Source: an uncultured Bacteroidales bacterium
Lineage (GTDB): Bacteria; Bacteroidota; Bacteroidia; Bacteroidales; FEN-979
Assembly (NCBI GenBank): GCA_903903985.1
Contig: CAIVAT010000022.1
Location: 62,001-126,000, forward strand
Reading direction: 5' to 3'
Length of the DNA: 64,000 bases
The translations under genes and the position numbers were made by a program. The notes beneath the pieces are model-generated. The model saw nothing but the letters and a program-made list of their open reading frames with translations, was not told where the DNA came from and did not search any database. Below, in pieces: positions 52,694 to 61,818 of this stretch (positions within the stretch are counted from its first letter, which is position 1; every line of letters begins with the position of its first letter).

Positions 52694-54607
52694 ATGGTCC
52701 CAAAAATTTCAACATTAAGCGGCTATATTTTTGAATATCAAAAGAGTATCACAAATCCAACAGGATTTTGGGCGAACATTGCAGAAACCTTCTTCTGGCG
52801 AAAAAAATGGGATGATGTTCTTTCCTGGGATTTTGCCAATGCCAATGTAAAATGGTTTGTCAATGCCAGGCTGAACATTACCGAAAATATCTTTGAGCGG
52901 CATTTGTTTCACAGGGGAAACCAGACAGCACTCATCTGGGAGCCCAATGATCCTGGTGAAGAAACAGTGAGACTCACCTATTTTGAGCTTTTCGACAAGG
53001 TGAACCAATTTGCACTTGTACTTAAACAGCAGGGAATTGCCAAGGGAGACCGGGTCGCTATTTACATGCCGATGGTACCTGAACTGGTCATCACCATGCT
53101 GGCTTGTGCGCGGATCGGGGCAGTTCACTCTGTTATTTTCGCCGGTTTTTCGGCACAATCGCTTGCCGACCGCCTGATCGATGCGGGAGTAAAACTCCTG
53201 GTCACCAGCGATGGCGGGTACAGGGGCTCGAAGACCATTCCGATAAAGGAGATTGCTGATGAGGCAATGGAAGCCTGCAAGTGTGTAAAAACGGCCATTG
53301 TGCTGAAAAGAACCAATGAAAAAATTACGATGAAACCCGGCCGTGATGTCTGGTGGCATGAAGTCATCCGCCAGGTTGAAGGAACGCTGGAGGCAGAAGT
53401 GATGGATGCCGAAGATCCGCTGTTTATCCTCTACACCAGCGGTTCCACCGGCAAACCCAAGGGATTGGTTCATACCATTGGCGGTTACATGGTTTATACT
53501 GCATACACGTTCCGCAATGTTTTCCAATATGGCGACGGGGATATCTATTTCTGCTCTGCCGACATAGGCTGGATTACAGGCCATTCATACCTTGTTTACG
53601 GACCCTTGCTGGCAGGCGCAACGACACTGATGTTTGAAGGAATTCCCACCTGGCCTGATGCCGGGAGATTCTGGGAAATCGTTGACAAACACCAGGTGAA
53701 CCAGTTTTATACTGCTCCCACTGCATTGCGTTCGCTCATGGCCATGGGCATGGAATGGCTCGACGGGAAACACCTTGGCTCGCTGAAAGTGCTTGGCACC
53801 GTTGGAGAACCCATTAATGAAGAAGCCTGGCACTGGTATCACGATCATATTGGTAAAAACCGTTGCCCGATTGTCGATACCTGGTGGCAAACCGAAACCG
53901 GCGGCATCATGATCAGCCCGCTGGCAGGAATCATTCCGACAAAACCGTCGTACGCCACCTTGCCTTTCATGGGAATAAAACCGGTAATTGTCGATCAGGA
54001 AGGAAAAGAACTGATGGGCAACAGCGTGGAGGGTAACTTGTGTATCGGTTATCCCTGGCCAGGAATGGCGAGAACGATCTGGGGCGACCATGAACGATTT
54101 GTGCAGACTTATTTCACCACCTTCCCAAATCTCTACTTCACCGGTGATGGCGTAAAACGTGATGAGGATGGCTATTACCGCATTCTTGGCCGCGTGGATG
54201 ATGTGATCAATGTATCGGGACACAGGATGGGAACCGCCGAAATTGAAAATGCCATCAACGAACATCCCCTGGTCACCGAATCGGCTGTTGTCGGATTTCC
54301 GCACCCGATCAAGGGACAGGGGATTTACGCTTTTGTGGTTTGTCCGACCTTCAGTACAGGAGGAGAAGAAGGCATCCGGACCTCCGTATTGATCGGGGTG
54401 ACCAAGTTCATCGGTTCATTTGCCCGGCCCGATAAAATTCTGTTCGTTAGAGGGTTGCCGAAAACCCGCTCCGGGAAGATCATGCGCCGCATCCTGCGCA
54501 ACATTGCGGAAGGACAATATACTGATTTTGGCGATACCACCACCTTGCTCGACCCTGAGATTGTAAGCGAAATCGCGCTGTCGGCAGGCAAAATGGAAAA
54601 TAAATAA
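52694..54607 (+). CDS. acs: Acetyl-CoA synthetase
   Basis: 637 residues, close to the usual ~650. The adenylation motifs are FILYTSGSTGKPKGLVHTIG (about 237-256), DTWWQTETGGIMISPLAG (about 391-408), RDEDGYYRILGRVDDVINVS (about 500-519) and PKTRSGKIMRRILR (about 590-603). The last carries the Lys that is acetylated by Pat-type enzymes in other bacteria. The WWQTETG motif with Trp is specific for acetate/propionate. It activates acetate to acetyl-CoA through acetyl-AMP. A longer frame begins at TTG 52631, but ATG 52694 gives the normal Acs N-terminus (GYIFEYQKSITNPTGFWANI). The next gene starts nine bases after the stop. Confidence 0.95.
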   Translation: MVPKISTLSGYIFEYQKSITNPTGFWANIAETFFWRKKWDDVLSWDFANANVKWFVNARLNITENIFERHLFHRGNQTALIWEPNDPGEETVRLTYFELFDKVNQFALVLKQQGIAKGDRVAIYMPMVPELVITMLACARIGAVHSVIFAGFSAQSLADRLIDAGVKLLVTSDGGYRGSKTIPIKEIADEAMEACKCVKTAIVLKRTNEKITMKPGRDVWWHEVIRQVEGTLEAEVMDAEDPLFILYTSGSTGKPKGLVHTIGGYMVYTAYTFRNVFQYGDGDIYFCSADIGWITGHSYLVYGPLLAGATTLMFEGIPTWPDAGRFWEIVDKHQVNQFYTAPTALRSLMAMGMEWLDGKHLGSLKVLGTVGEPINEEAWHWYHDHIGKNRCPIVDTWWQTETGGIMISPLAGIIPTKPSYATLPFMGIKPVIVDQEGKELMGNSVEGNLCIGYPWPGMARTIWGDHERFVQTYFTTFPNLYFTGDGVKRDEDGYYRILGRVDDVINVSGHRMGTAEIENAINEHPLVTESAVVGFPHPIKGQGIYAFVVCPTFSTGGEEGIRTSVLIGVTKFIGSFARPDKILFVRGLPKTRSGKIMRRILRNIAEGQYTDFGDTTTLLDPEIVSEIALSAGKMENK

Positions 54608-54616
54608 TCAATATTC

Positions 54617-57600
54617 ATGCCTGTTGCCGGGTCGATAAAGATATGCAATGCCGCCGAACATAACCTTCGTTCGGTCAGCCTTGAATTCCCTAAAAACAAG
54701 CTGATCGTTGTCACCGGAGTATCCGGGTCCGGCAAATCATCCCTGATCTTCGATGTTTTATACAGGGAAGCTGAAAGCCAGTACCTTGGTTCTTTTTCCT
54801 CCTTTGCCCGCCAGTTCATGGGCAAGATGAAAAAACCGGATGTTGAGCGCATAACCGGACTATCACCTGCCATTGCACTAGATCAGAAATCAGTCGTTTC
54901 CAATCCCCGCTCAACAGTGGGTACGATCACGGGTATTTACGATTTGCTCCGACTTTTATACGCCCGTGCAGGGCATCCATCAGGCGAAGGCGCCCCCTTC
55001 CCTGTCAGCCGGAGTTTGTTTTCCTTCAACTCCCCCGAAGGAGCATGTCCATCCTGCAAAGGACTTGGCGTCGAAGATTTTCTCGACCCTGAACTGCTGA
55101 TCGCCGATGAAAGCAGGACCCTGCGCGAGGGTGCGCTCGTGATTACCGCACCCAATGGCTATATCATCTATTCGCAGGTCACCCTGGAGGTGCTCGACCA
55201 GGTGTGCCGCGCTGAAGGATTTCATATCGATATTCCCTGGAAGGACCTGACCCCGGAACAAAAACACATCGTTCTTTACGGCAGCGACAAGATCGAAATC
55301 CCTTTTGGAAAACATCCGCTCGAATCGCGCATGAAATGGAGCGGCATTACTGCAAAGCCCCGTGAAATGGGCTATTACAAGGGGATCCTTCCGGTGATGG
55401 ACGCTATTCTTCAGCGCGACAGGAACAGGAACATCCTGCGGTTTGTCAGAAGCGGCAAATGCAAAGCCTGTGGCGGCCTTCGGCTGAATGAAAAAGCCCT
55501 GTCAGTAAAGATCAAAGGAGCAAGTATCGCGGAAATGGCCGGGTTACAGCTGGATGATCTCCAGCAAGCGCTTCAAAAAATCATTTTCGCACCTTCAGAG
55601 CAGTTGGTTGCCGGGGCAATAATCACCCAGGTTTCAAGGCAGATTGACCTTCTCAAACGGCTGGGACTTGCCTATCTTTCTGCCGATCGTGAATCAACCA
55701 CCCTGTCGGGCGGTGAATCCCAGCGATTGCGCCTGGCAACGCTGGCCGGAATGGGGCTGAGCGGGATGATCTGCATCTTCGATGAACCTTCGATCGGCCT
55801 TCACCCGCATGATATTGAGCAGCTTATTGGTATCCTCCGGGAAATTCGTGACAAAGGCAATACGGTGATCGTGGTGGAACATGAAGAGGCATTCATTCAT
55901 CATGCAGACTGGCTGATCGACATCGGCCCCGGTCCGGGCATCCATGGAGGTGAAGTGATCTTCAACGGCACCCTGCAGATGGCCCGTGAGTTGCCAGAAT
56001 CCGTGATCCGGAGGAGCCGTACCCTTTCATTCCTGTATGGTTTTGAAAAGATTGAAGCACCTGCACAACACAGGCCAGGAATAGGTTATATCTCCGTTGA
56101 AGGGGCTTCGGCACGCAATCTCAAAAACATCGATGTTACTTTCCTGCTGCAGGCGCTGAATGTTGTAACAGGGGTCTCCGGCGCAGGAAAGTCGACGCTG
56201 ACAAACCACATCCTGGGGGCTTTTTTAAATAATAACCTGCACAAGGCAAGCGAAACTACCGGCAAATACAACACCATCAAAGGGTGGGAAGAAATAGGGA
56301 AGCTGATCACCATCGACCAATCCCCCATTGGGCGAACACCGCGCAGCAATCCTGCCACTTACACCGGGTTGTTTGACCATATCCGTGATTTATTTGCAAG
56401 GCTCCCGGAGTCGGTTCTCCGCGGCTATGATAAAAGCCGGTTTTCGTTCAACACCCGGGGTGGCCGTTGCGAATCGTGCGAGGGAGCGGGATATCAGCAG
56501 GTTGGGATGCATTTCATGGGAAATGTGGAGGTTTTGTGCGAAGTTTGCGAAGGGCGCCGGTTTGACGATGAAACACTGGCTATTCACTGCCAGGATAAAA
56601 ATATCTCTGAAATCCTCGAGATGACCGTTTCAGAGGCAATTGCCTTTTTCGCAGGAGAGCCAAGAATCCTGCGGTATCTTGAAACAATGGAAAATCTCGG
56701 GCTTGGATACCTTACACTTGGTCAGCGATCATCAACCCTGAGCGGCGGGGAAGCCCAGCGCATCAAACTGGCCACTGAACTGGCAAAGCCGCAATCGGAA
56801 CATACCCTCTATATCATGGATGAACCGACAACGGGCTTGCACCAGGCTGATGCAGGTGTGCTGCTAAAAGCGATCAATGGCCTGATCGCACAAGGTCATA
56901 CGGTGATCCTGATCGAACATCACCTTGGAATGATCGCTGCAGCGGATCATATTATCGATCTTGGCCCTGGAAGTGGCCGCGACGGAGGAGAACTGCTTTT
57001 CTCGGGCACTCCGGAGGAGTTGGTTCATTGCGAGCGCTCGCTTACTGCAAAGGCCTTAAGAGCATATCGAATATTGAATACTGAATTCCGAATTCCGAAT
57101 TCTTTTTCTGACGAAAATCAGGCTATGTCAGAAGAGTTGCCGGTGATAGATTCGATCAAAATTCAATATTCGAAATTCAACATTCGAAATTCAATTTCCT
57201 TAAAAGAGGTCTCCACCCATAACCTCAAAAATATAAATGTTGAAATTCCGCACAACATGATTACCGTCATTACGGGTGTTTCAGGCAGCGGCAAGTCATC
57301 CCTGGCATTCGATACGATTTATTCGGAGGGGCATAACCGTTTCCTGGAAAGTTATTCTCCATATATTCGTACCCGGCTCGGTGTAAAAGCGGCCTCAGAT
57401 TTCGAAGAAATCACCGGCCTTACTCCCACTTTTGCGGTTGACCAGGAGATGCTTGGCAATAATCCGCGTTCGACGGTGGGAACCACAACCGGAATTTACG
57501 ACCATTACCGCCTGCTGTATGCTCGTATCGGCGTTGTGCAGGCGAATTTGGGATCAACGGATTCCCATTTACGATTTACAAATAGTGCCTCGAGTCTTTT

Positions 57601-59569
57601 TTCCTTCAACCACCAGCACGGAGCCTGCCCGGCATGTGACGGATTGGGCTATCAAACGGTTTGTGATCCTGAAAAACTGATTACCGATCCACAGAAATCG
57701 TTGCTTGCCGGGGCGATGGACGGGACAAAAACCGGTAAATTCTATGGAGATCCCTTTGGGCAATATACCGCAACGCTGAAGGCGGCAGGTGATCAACACG
57801 GTATTGATTTCAGGCAACCCTGGAATGTTGTTCCATCAGAAGGTCAAAAACTTGCACTGGAAGGTTCCGGGGAAGAATTGTTCGATGTTACATGGCAATT
57901 CAAACGGGATAACCGCAACGGTGAACATCATTTTACGGGACCATGGAAAGGATTGTTGAACCTGGTAAATGAAGAATACAACCGCAAGCATGCCGACCAT
58001 CGCGGCGCCGGCATGATGACGCTCATGAAAATTGCATGTTGCCCTGAATGCCAGGGCTCCCGATTGAGAATTGAATCATTGGCCTACCTTATCGGAGGAA
58101 AAAATATTGCAGCGTTGTCCTCCCTGTCGGGTGCCCAATCTGTTGATTTCTTCACCTCGCTTGTGCCAGGGCTGCCCGGTTCCCTGGAAATGGAAATCGC
58201 GATTCCGCTGATCAGAGAGATTCTCAGAAAACTTGAGTTTTTATCCGGGCTCGGCTTGTCCTATCTTTCCATGGACCGCCGTTCGTCGACGCTTTCAGGC
58301 GGAGAGGCCAGGCGCATCAAACTGGCGGGGCAACTGGGTTCCGGGCTGACGGGCATTACCTATGTGCTTGATGAGCCAACGATCGGTCTGCATCCCAGGG
58401 ATATTCAGCAATTGATGGCAAGGATAAGGCTTCTGAAGGACGAAGGCAATACGGTGATCATCGTTGAACATGACCGGGAGGTCATGCTTGCAGCGGATTA
58501 TATTGTCGACCTCGGCCCGGGAGCAGGGGTCCAGGGCGGCAGTATCGTTGCACAGGGTGCTCCTGAAGATATTCAGAAGAACCTGAAATCAGTTACCGGG
58601 CGCTATCTTCGCTCCGGCCCTCCCGTAGCATTATCTCATGCACGGAAATTATCGCCCGGTATCCATATCCGGGGTGCTTCCATCCACAACCTCAAGGGAT
58701 TCGACCTGGAAATTCCCTCCGGCGGACTGATCGTCGTCACGGGAGTTTCCGGCAGCGGGAAATCGAGCCTGGTTTTCGACCTGGTGCTTGCATCGGCGCA
58801 ACAGGGAAAGCCGGTAGGATGTGTTTCCATCAACGGATTTGAGCATTTCAGCAAAATTATTGCTGCCGAATCGAAATCGGGATTTTCCGGATCCGGGTCG
58901 AATGTTGCAACGTACACTGGGGTTTTCGATTTCATACGCGAACTTTTCGCAGGTTCTGAAGGGGCTATCCTTGCGGGAATGAATAAAAACCATTTCTCAT
59001 TCCTTAATAAACAAGGCCATTGCACACATTGTGAAGGAACCGGCATTGTGCGCACCAGTATGGATTTTTTGCCGGATGTCACCGCAATTTGTGAACACTG
59101 CAAAGGCAACCGTTACAACGACAAGGTACTCGGGGTTGTCATGCAAGGTAAAAATATTGCTGAAATACTTGGCATGACGACCGAAGAAGCAGCAACCTGG
59201 TTTTCATGCGAACGGAACATCACAGACATTCTGAAGATTATTTCAAACATCGGGTTGGGTTATCTCGCACTTGGCCAGCCACTGAAAACACTTTCGGGGG
59301 GAGAGGCCCAGCGGCTGAGCCTTGCTGCCGAAATGATCAGGCCTGCCAGGGGTCCGTCGTTATGCCTTTTCGATGAACCCTCAACAGGTTTGCATTTCCA
59401 GGATGTGGAGCAATTGCTGGGGGTATTTCGTGAACTGGCAGACATGGGTCACACACTGATGATCATTGAACACGATCCGATGATTATTTCCCAGGCCGAT
59501 TTTATTATTGAATTGGGTCCCGACGGGGGTGACCGTGGGGGTTATCTCCTGGCTGCTTCTTCGAAATGA
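54617..59569 (+). CDS. Double UvrA: two UvrA-like halves fused in one 1650-residue ABC protein
   Basis: Four ABC ATPase sites are complete. Walker A sites are GVSGSGKSS at about 34, GVSGAGKST at about 517, GVSGSGKSS at about 888 and GVSGSGKSS at about 1377. Signatures are TLSGGESQR, TLSGGEAQR, TLSGGEARR and TLSGGEAQR. Each half has zinc-module Cys pairs (CKACGG, CESCEG/CEVCEG; CPECQG, CTHCEG/CEHCKG). In both halves the UvrB-binding domain is lacking, since sequence passes from YDLLRLLYARAG almost directly to SLFSFNSPEGACPSC. It therefore resembles class II/III UvrA rather than repair-competent class I. Residues about 816-860 between the halves are encoded by two inverted 7-base arrays. The role is probably DNA damage or drug recognition, but repair without UvrB contact is doubtful. 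It follows acs after nine bases. Confidence 0.92.
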   Translation: MPVAGSIKICNAAEHNLRSVSLEFPKNKLIVVTGVSGSGKSSLIFDVLYREAESQYLGSFSSFARQFMGKMKKPDVERITGLSPAIALDQKSVVSNPRSTVGTITGIYDLLRLLYARAGHPSGEGAPFPVSRSLFSFNSPEGACPSCKGLGVEDFLDPELLIADESRTLREGALVITAPNGYIIYSQVTLEVLDQVCRAEGFHIDIPWKDLTPEQKHIVLYGSDKIEIPFGKHPLESRMKWSGITAKPREMGYYKGILPVMDAILQRDRNRNILRFVRSGKCKACGGLRLNEKALSVKIKGASIAEMAGLQLDDLQQALQKIIFAPSEQLVAGAIITQVSRQIDLLKRLGLAYLSADRESTTLSGGESQRLRLATLAGMGLSGMICIFDEPSIGLHPHDIEQLIGILREIRDKGNTVIVVEHEEAFIHHADWLIDIGPGPGIHGGEVIFNGTLQMARELPESVIRRSRTLSFLYGFEKIEAPAQHRPGIGYISVEGASARNLKNIDVTFLLQALNVVTGVSGAGKSTLTNHILGAFLNNNLHKASETTGKYNTIKGWEEIGKLITIDQSPIGRTPRSNPATYTGLFDHIRDLFARLPESVLRGYDKSRFSFNTRGGRCESCEGAGYQQVGMHFMGNVEVLCEVCEGRRFDDETLAIHCQDKNISEILEMTVSEAIAFFAGEPRILRYLETMENLGLGYLTLGQRSSTLSGGEAQRIKLATELAKPQSEHTLYIMDEPTTGLHQADAGVLLKAINGLIAQGHTVILIEHHLGMIAAADHIIDLGPGSGRDGGELLFSGTPEELVHCERSLTAKALRAYRILNTEFRIPNSFSDENQAMSEELPVIDSIKIQYSKFNIRNSISLKEVSTHNLKNINVEIPHNMITVITGVSGSGKSSLAFDTIYSEGHNRFLESYSPYIRTRLGVKAASDFEEITGLTPTFAVDQEMLGNNPRSTVGTTTGIYDHYRLLYARIGVVQANLGSTDSHLRFTNSASSLFSFNHQHGACPACDGLGYQTVCDPEKLITDPQKSLLAGAMDGTKTGKFYGDPFGQYTATLKAAGDQHGIDFRQPWNVVPSEGQKLALEGSGEELFDVTWQFKRDNRNGEHHFTGPWKGLLNLVNEEYNRKHADHRGAGMMTLMKIACCPECQGSRLRIESLAYLIGGKNIAALSSLSGAQSVDFFTSLVPGLPGSLEMEIAIPLIREILRKLEFLSGLGLSYLSMDRRSSTLSGGEARRIKLAGQLGSGLTGITYVLDEPTIGLHPRDIQQLMARIRLLKDEGNTVIIVEHDREVMLAADYIVDLGPGAGVQGGSIVAQGAPEDIQKNLKSVTGRYLRSGPPVALSHARKLSPGIHIRGASIHNLKGFDLEIPSGGLIVVTGVSGSGKSSLVFDLVLASAQQGKPVGCVSINGFEHFSKIIAAESKSGFSGSGSNVATYTGVFDFIRELFAGSEGAILAGMNKNHFSFLNKQGHCTHCEGTGIVRTSMDFLPDVTAICEHCKGNRYNDKVLGVVMQGKNIAEILGMTTEEAATWFSCERNITDILKIISNIGLGYLALGQPLKTLSGGEAQRLSLAAEMIRPARGPSLCLFDEPSTGLHFQDVEQLLGVFRELADMGHTLMIIEHDPMIISQADFIIELGPDGGDRGGYLLAASSK
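57064..57195. repeat. Inverted pair of 7-base arrays inside the double uvrA coding sequence
   Basis: Left arm 57064-57105: ATATCGA, ATATTGA, ATACTGA, ATTCCGA, ATTCCGA, ATTCTTT. Right arm 57161-57195: ATTCAAT, ATTCGAA, ATTCAAC, ATTCGAA, ATTCAAT, in opposite orientation. Both stay in frame and encode the linker between the two UvrA halves. Confidence 0.8.
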
Positions 59570-59647
59570 CACATTGCGGTTTCGTTATTCTATGTCGGGA
59601 ATAACGAAATGAAGGTGTTTCCCTCCGTTTCGAAATTACAGTCCTTA

Positions 59648-59676
59648 TAAAAAAAACCGCCCCGTATCTGGGGCGG
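59648..59676 (-). terminator. Rho-independent terminator
   Basis: Minus-strand stem CCGCCCC/GGGGCGG with a six-base loop, preceded by G and followed by a run of eight or nine T. The T-run exists only on the minus strand, so it does not serve the plus-strand uvrA gene. Confidence 0.85.
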
Positions 59677-59825
59677 CTTCGCATTTGCGATTGAATGTCA
59701 TCCAACAACCTTTGAGATTCTGGATCAGCCTTTGGCTTTAAACACATGTTCCGGTATGAGCGAAACACGTCATAAAATCAAATTGAGAGTCTTTCTTTTT
59801 TCGGTTTTTAGCGTTTTAAAATTGT
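59648..59825 (-). ncRNA. Candidate small RNA (~178 nt) with its own promoter and terminator
   Basis: A near-ideal promoter (59831-59860) and a strong terminator (59648-59676) frame about 178 bases on the minus strand with no convincing protein. Inside are successive small hairpins, in transcript order: AGCC-AAA-GGCT, ATCCA...TGGAT, TCGCA-AA-TGCGA, then the terminator stem. The only short frame with an early ATG encodes MTCFAHTGTCV. The 5' third is A-rich. I could not match it to a known RNA family. The size is near that of 6S RNA, but the ends do not pair as 6S would. It lies between two genes that do not need this promoter. Confidence 0.5.
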
Positions 59826-59830
59826 TGATA

Positions 59831-59860
59831 CAAATATAACTCAATTGTACCGAAAGTCAA
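59831..59860 (-). promoter_or_regulatory. Strong Bacteroidota promoter for the small RNA
   Basis: On the minus strand TTG (59858-59860), a 19-base spacer and TATATTTG (59831-59838). This is the best consensus promoter in the window along with 61012-61041. It lies downstream of the Old Yellow Enzyme stop (59887) and points away from it. Confidence 0.75.
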
Positions 59861-59886
59861 GTCTTTTAACATTTGTTAACATAACA

Positions 59887-60972
59887 TTATTTTGCCTCGT
59901 AAGGGAGGTAATCTGTATATCCCTTCCCGTCAGCTGAATAAAAGGTATTGAAATCATAGTTGGCATCAATTGGCCGGTTATTCAGCATGCGCTCAACCAG
60001 ATCGGGGTTGGTGATGAAGGGTCTTCCAAAGGCGATCAGGTCGGCAAGGCCGCTTTGCAGATCACGTTCAGCGGTTTCTTTCGAGTAACCTCCCGCCAGG
60101 ATCAGGGTATTGCTTAGCTTCTCACGGATGGTCTGTTTGATTGCCAGCGGAACCTCTGGAGCGCCCATGGCACTGTGATCGACAAGATGAATATAAAGAA
60201 TCCCGAGTTTGTCAAGCTGAGAGGCAAGATACGTATAGGTATCATTGATCTCCGGATATGGAACCATTCCTCCGCCAACGCCGTAAGGAGACAGCCGGAT
60301 GGCCACTTTATCCATGCCGATGGCCTGACCGACAGATTTCACCACCTCCAGTACAAACCTGCAGCGGTTTTCAATGCTTCCACCATAATCATCGTTACGC
60401 TGGTTGCTGGATGGCGAAAGAAATTGTTCCAGGAGGTAACCATTGGCGCCATGAAGTTCTACCCCGTCAAAACCTGCAGCAATGGCATTGAGGGCGGATT
60501 TCACAAACTCCCTGATGGTATTTACGATATCTTCTGCCGTCATGGCGCGGGGAACAGGTAAATCCTGCATTCCCCGGCTGTCGGTATACATTTGTCCGGA
60601 AGCCGCGATTGCCGAAGGAGCGATCACTTCAGCACCCGAAGGCAGGTTGTCCTGATGGCCCATTCTCCCGGTGTGCATGAACTGAACAAAGATCCTTCCG
60701 CCTTTGCGATGAACCGCTTCGGTTGTTTTCTTCCAGCCGGCAACCTGTTCCTCGCTGAAAATTCCGGGAATCCTGGCATACCCCAACCCGTTCGGGGAGG
60801 GAGAAGTGCCTTCGGTGACGATCAGGCCTGCGCTGGCCCGTTGCTCATAATAGCTGGCAATGAGTTCGTTCGGGGTGTTGCCAATGGCCCGGCAACGGGT
60901 CATCGGGGCCATGACAATCCTGTTTTTTAATTCAATATTTCCTAATTTGTACTGACTGAATAATTTCTGCAT
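59887..60972 (-). CDS. Old Yellow Enzyme family alkene reductase (NemA-like)
   Basis: 361 residues, an FMN TIM barrel. N-terminal LKNRIVMAPMTRCRAIGNTP (about 16-35) is the OYE start with the FMN-contacting Thr. The substrate-binding His/Asn pair is in FDGVELHGANGYLLEQFLSP (about 169-188), where NYLLEQFL-type helices are typical. The phosphate-binding end is ILAGGYSKETAERDLQSGLA (about 293-312) and DLIAFGRPFITNPDLVERM. Such enzymes reduce activated C=C bonds (enones, maleimides, nitro-olefins) with NAD(P)H. It diverges from the CoA-transferase genes. A link with tyrosine catabolism is only positional. Confidence 0.95.
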   Translation of the reverse strand: MQKLFSQYKLGNIELKNRIVMAPMTRCRAIGNTPNELIASYYEQRASAGLIVTEGTSPSPNGLGYARIPGIFSEEQVAGWKKTTEAVHRKGGRIFVQFMHTGRMGHQDNLPSGAEVIAPSAIAASGQMYTDSRGMQDLPVPRAMTAEDIVNTIREFVKSALNAIAAGFDGVELHGANGYLLEQFLSPSSNQRNDDYGGSIENRCRFVLEVVKSVGQAIGMDKVAIRLSPYGVGGGMVPYPEINDTYTYLASQLDKLGILYIHLVDHSAMGAPEVPLAIKQTIREKLSNTLILAGGYSKETAERDLQSGLADLIAFGRPFITNPDLVERMLNNRPIDANYDFNTFYSADGKGYTDYLPYEAK

Positions 60973-61011
60973 GTATGAATAAATTAAATGAAAGAATTAT
61001 TTGCAAATTTA

Positions 61012-61041
61012 TTGATTTTATTTAGAATTAGTATAAATTTG
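61012..61041 (+). promoter_or_regulatory. Promoter of the CoA-transferase/tyrosine operon
   Basis: TTG (61012-61014), a 19-base spacer and TAAATTTG (61034-61041). Transcription would start near 61047, so the ATG at 61060 is the first usable start and the in-frame ATG at 60988 is excluded. Confidence 0.75.
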
Positions 61042-61059
61042 TGGGAGATTCTGTTAACA

Positions 61060-61749
61060 ATGAACAAAGTAGTAAAAAATGCCCTGGAGGCGATCCATGG
61101 GATTGAGAGCAACATGACCCTCATGCTGGGCGGTTTCGGTTTATGCGGCATCCCCGAAAACTGCATTGCAGCGCTGGCTGCCAGTGATGTCACCGGCCTC
61201 ACCTGCATTTCCAACAATGCCGGTGTGGATGGGTTCGGACTTGGAATGCTTCTTCGCCGGCACCAGATCAGGAAAATGATATCCTCCTATGTAGGGGAGA
61301 ACAAAGAATTTGAGCGGCAGTTACTCAGTGGGGAACTGGAAGTGGAACTTACTCCCCAGGGAACACTCGCTGAACGCATCAGGGCAGGCGGAGCTGGAAT
61401 TCCTGCATTTTTCGTTCCGGCAGGATATGGAACCGAAGTAGCGCTCGGTAAACCGGTGCGTGATTTTGATGGGAAAATGTATCTCGAAGAACACTGGCTC
61501 AAGGCCGATTTCGCGATTGTCAAAGCCTGGAAAGGAGATACACACGGCAATCTGGTATACAGGTTCACAGCCAATAACTTCAACCAGGCCATGGCCACCG
61601 CCGGCAAGATCACCATTGCAGAGGTGGAAGAACTGGTCCCTGCCGGGGAACTTGACCCAAACTACATTCATACACCCGGTGTTTTTGTCCAGCGGATATT
61701 CCAGGGAACCAGTTATGAAAAACGGGTTGAATTTGCCACCACCAGTTAA
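61060..61749 (+). CDS. scoA: 3-oxoacid (acetoacetate) CoA-transferase subunit A
   Basis: 229 residues. Family I CoA-transferase alpha subunit: GGFGLCGIPENCIAALAA (about 24-41), the oxyanion segment GAGIPAFFVPAGYGTEVALG (about 114-133), and YRFTANNFNQAMATAGKITI followed by AEVEELVPAGELDPNYIHTP. With the B subunit it moves CoA from succinyl-CoA to acetoacetate. Acetoacetate is the end product of the homogentisate route encoded just downstream, so the operon order makes sense. The start is fixed by the promoter at 61012-61041. Confidence 0.94.
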   Translation: MNKVVKNALEAIHGIESNMTLMLGGFGLCGIPENCIAALAASDVTGLTCISNNAGVDGFGLGMLLRRHQIRKMISSYVGENKEFERQLLSGELEVELTPQGTLAERIRAGGAGIPAFFVPAGYGTEVALGKPVRDFDGKMYLEEHWLKADFAIVKAWKGDTHGNLVYRFTANNFNQAMATAGKITIAEVEELVPAGELDPNYIHTPGVFVQRIFQGTSYEKRVEFATTS

Positions 61750-61818
61750 AAAACAGCGAAATAGCGAAAATAAAGCCTATACTTATTATTTTCAATCGTA
61801 AATCTTAAATAAATTTCA

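Noticed and set aside
52631..52694. Acetyl-CoA synthetase start at TTG 52631
   Set aside because: The 21 extra residues do not match the family. The ATG at 52694 gives the usual start.
59505..59768. 87-codon minus-strand frame across the terminator
   Set aside because: It reads through the rho-independent terminator and into the uvrA 3' end. It is a shadow frame.
59648..59825. 6S RNA as the identity of the small RNA
   Set aside because: The 5' and 3' ends do not form the long closing stem, and no central bubble can be drawn by eye. Only an Rfam search could settle it.
60988..61060. Longer N-terminus for CoA-transferase subunit A from ATG 60988
   Set aside because: It would lie upstream of a consensus promoter (61012-61041), and the added residues are AT-rich and unlike the family.
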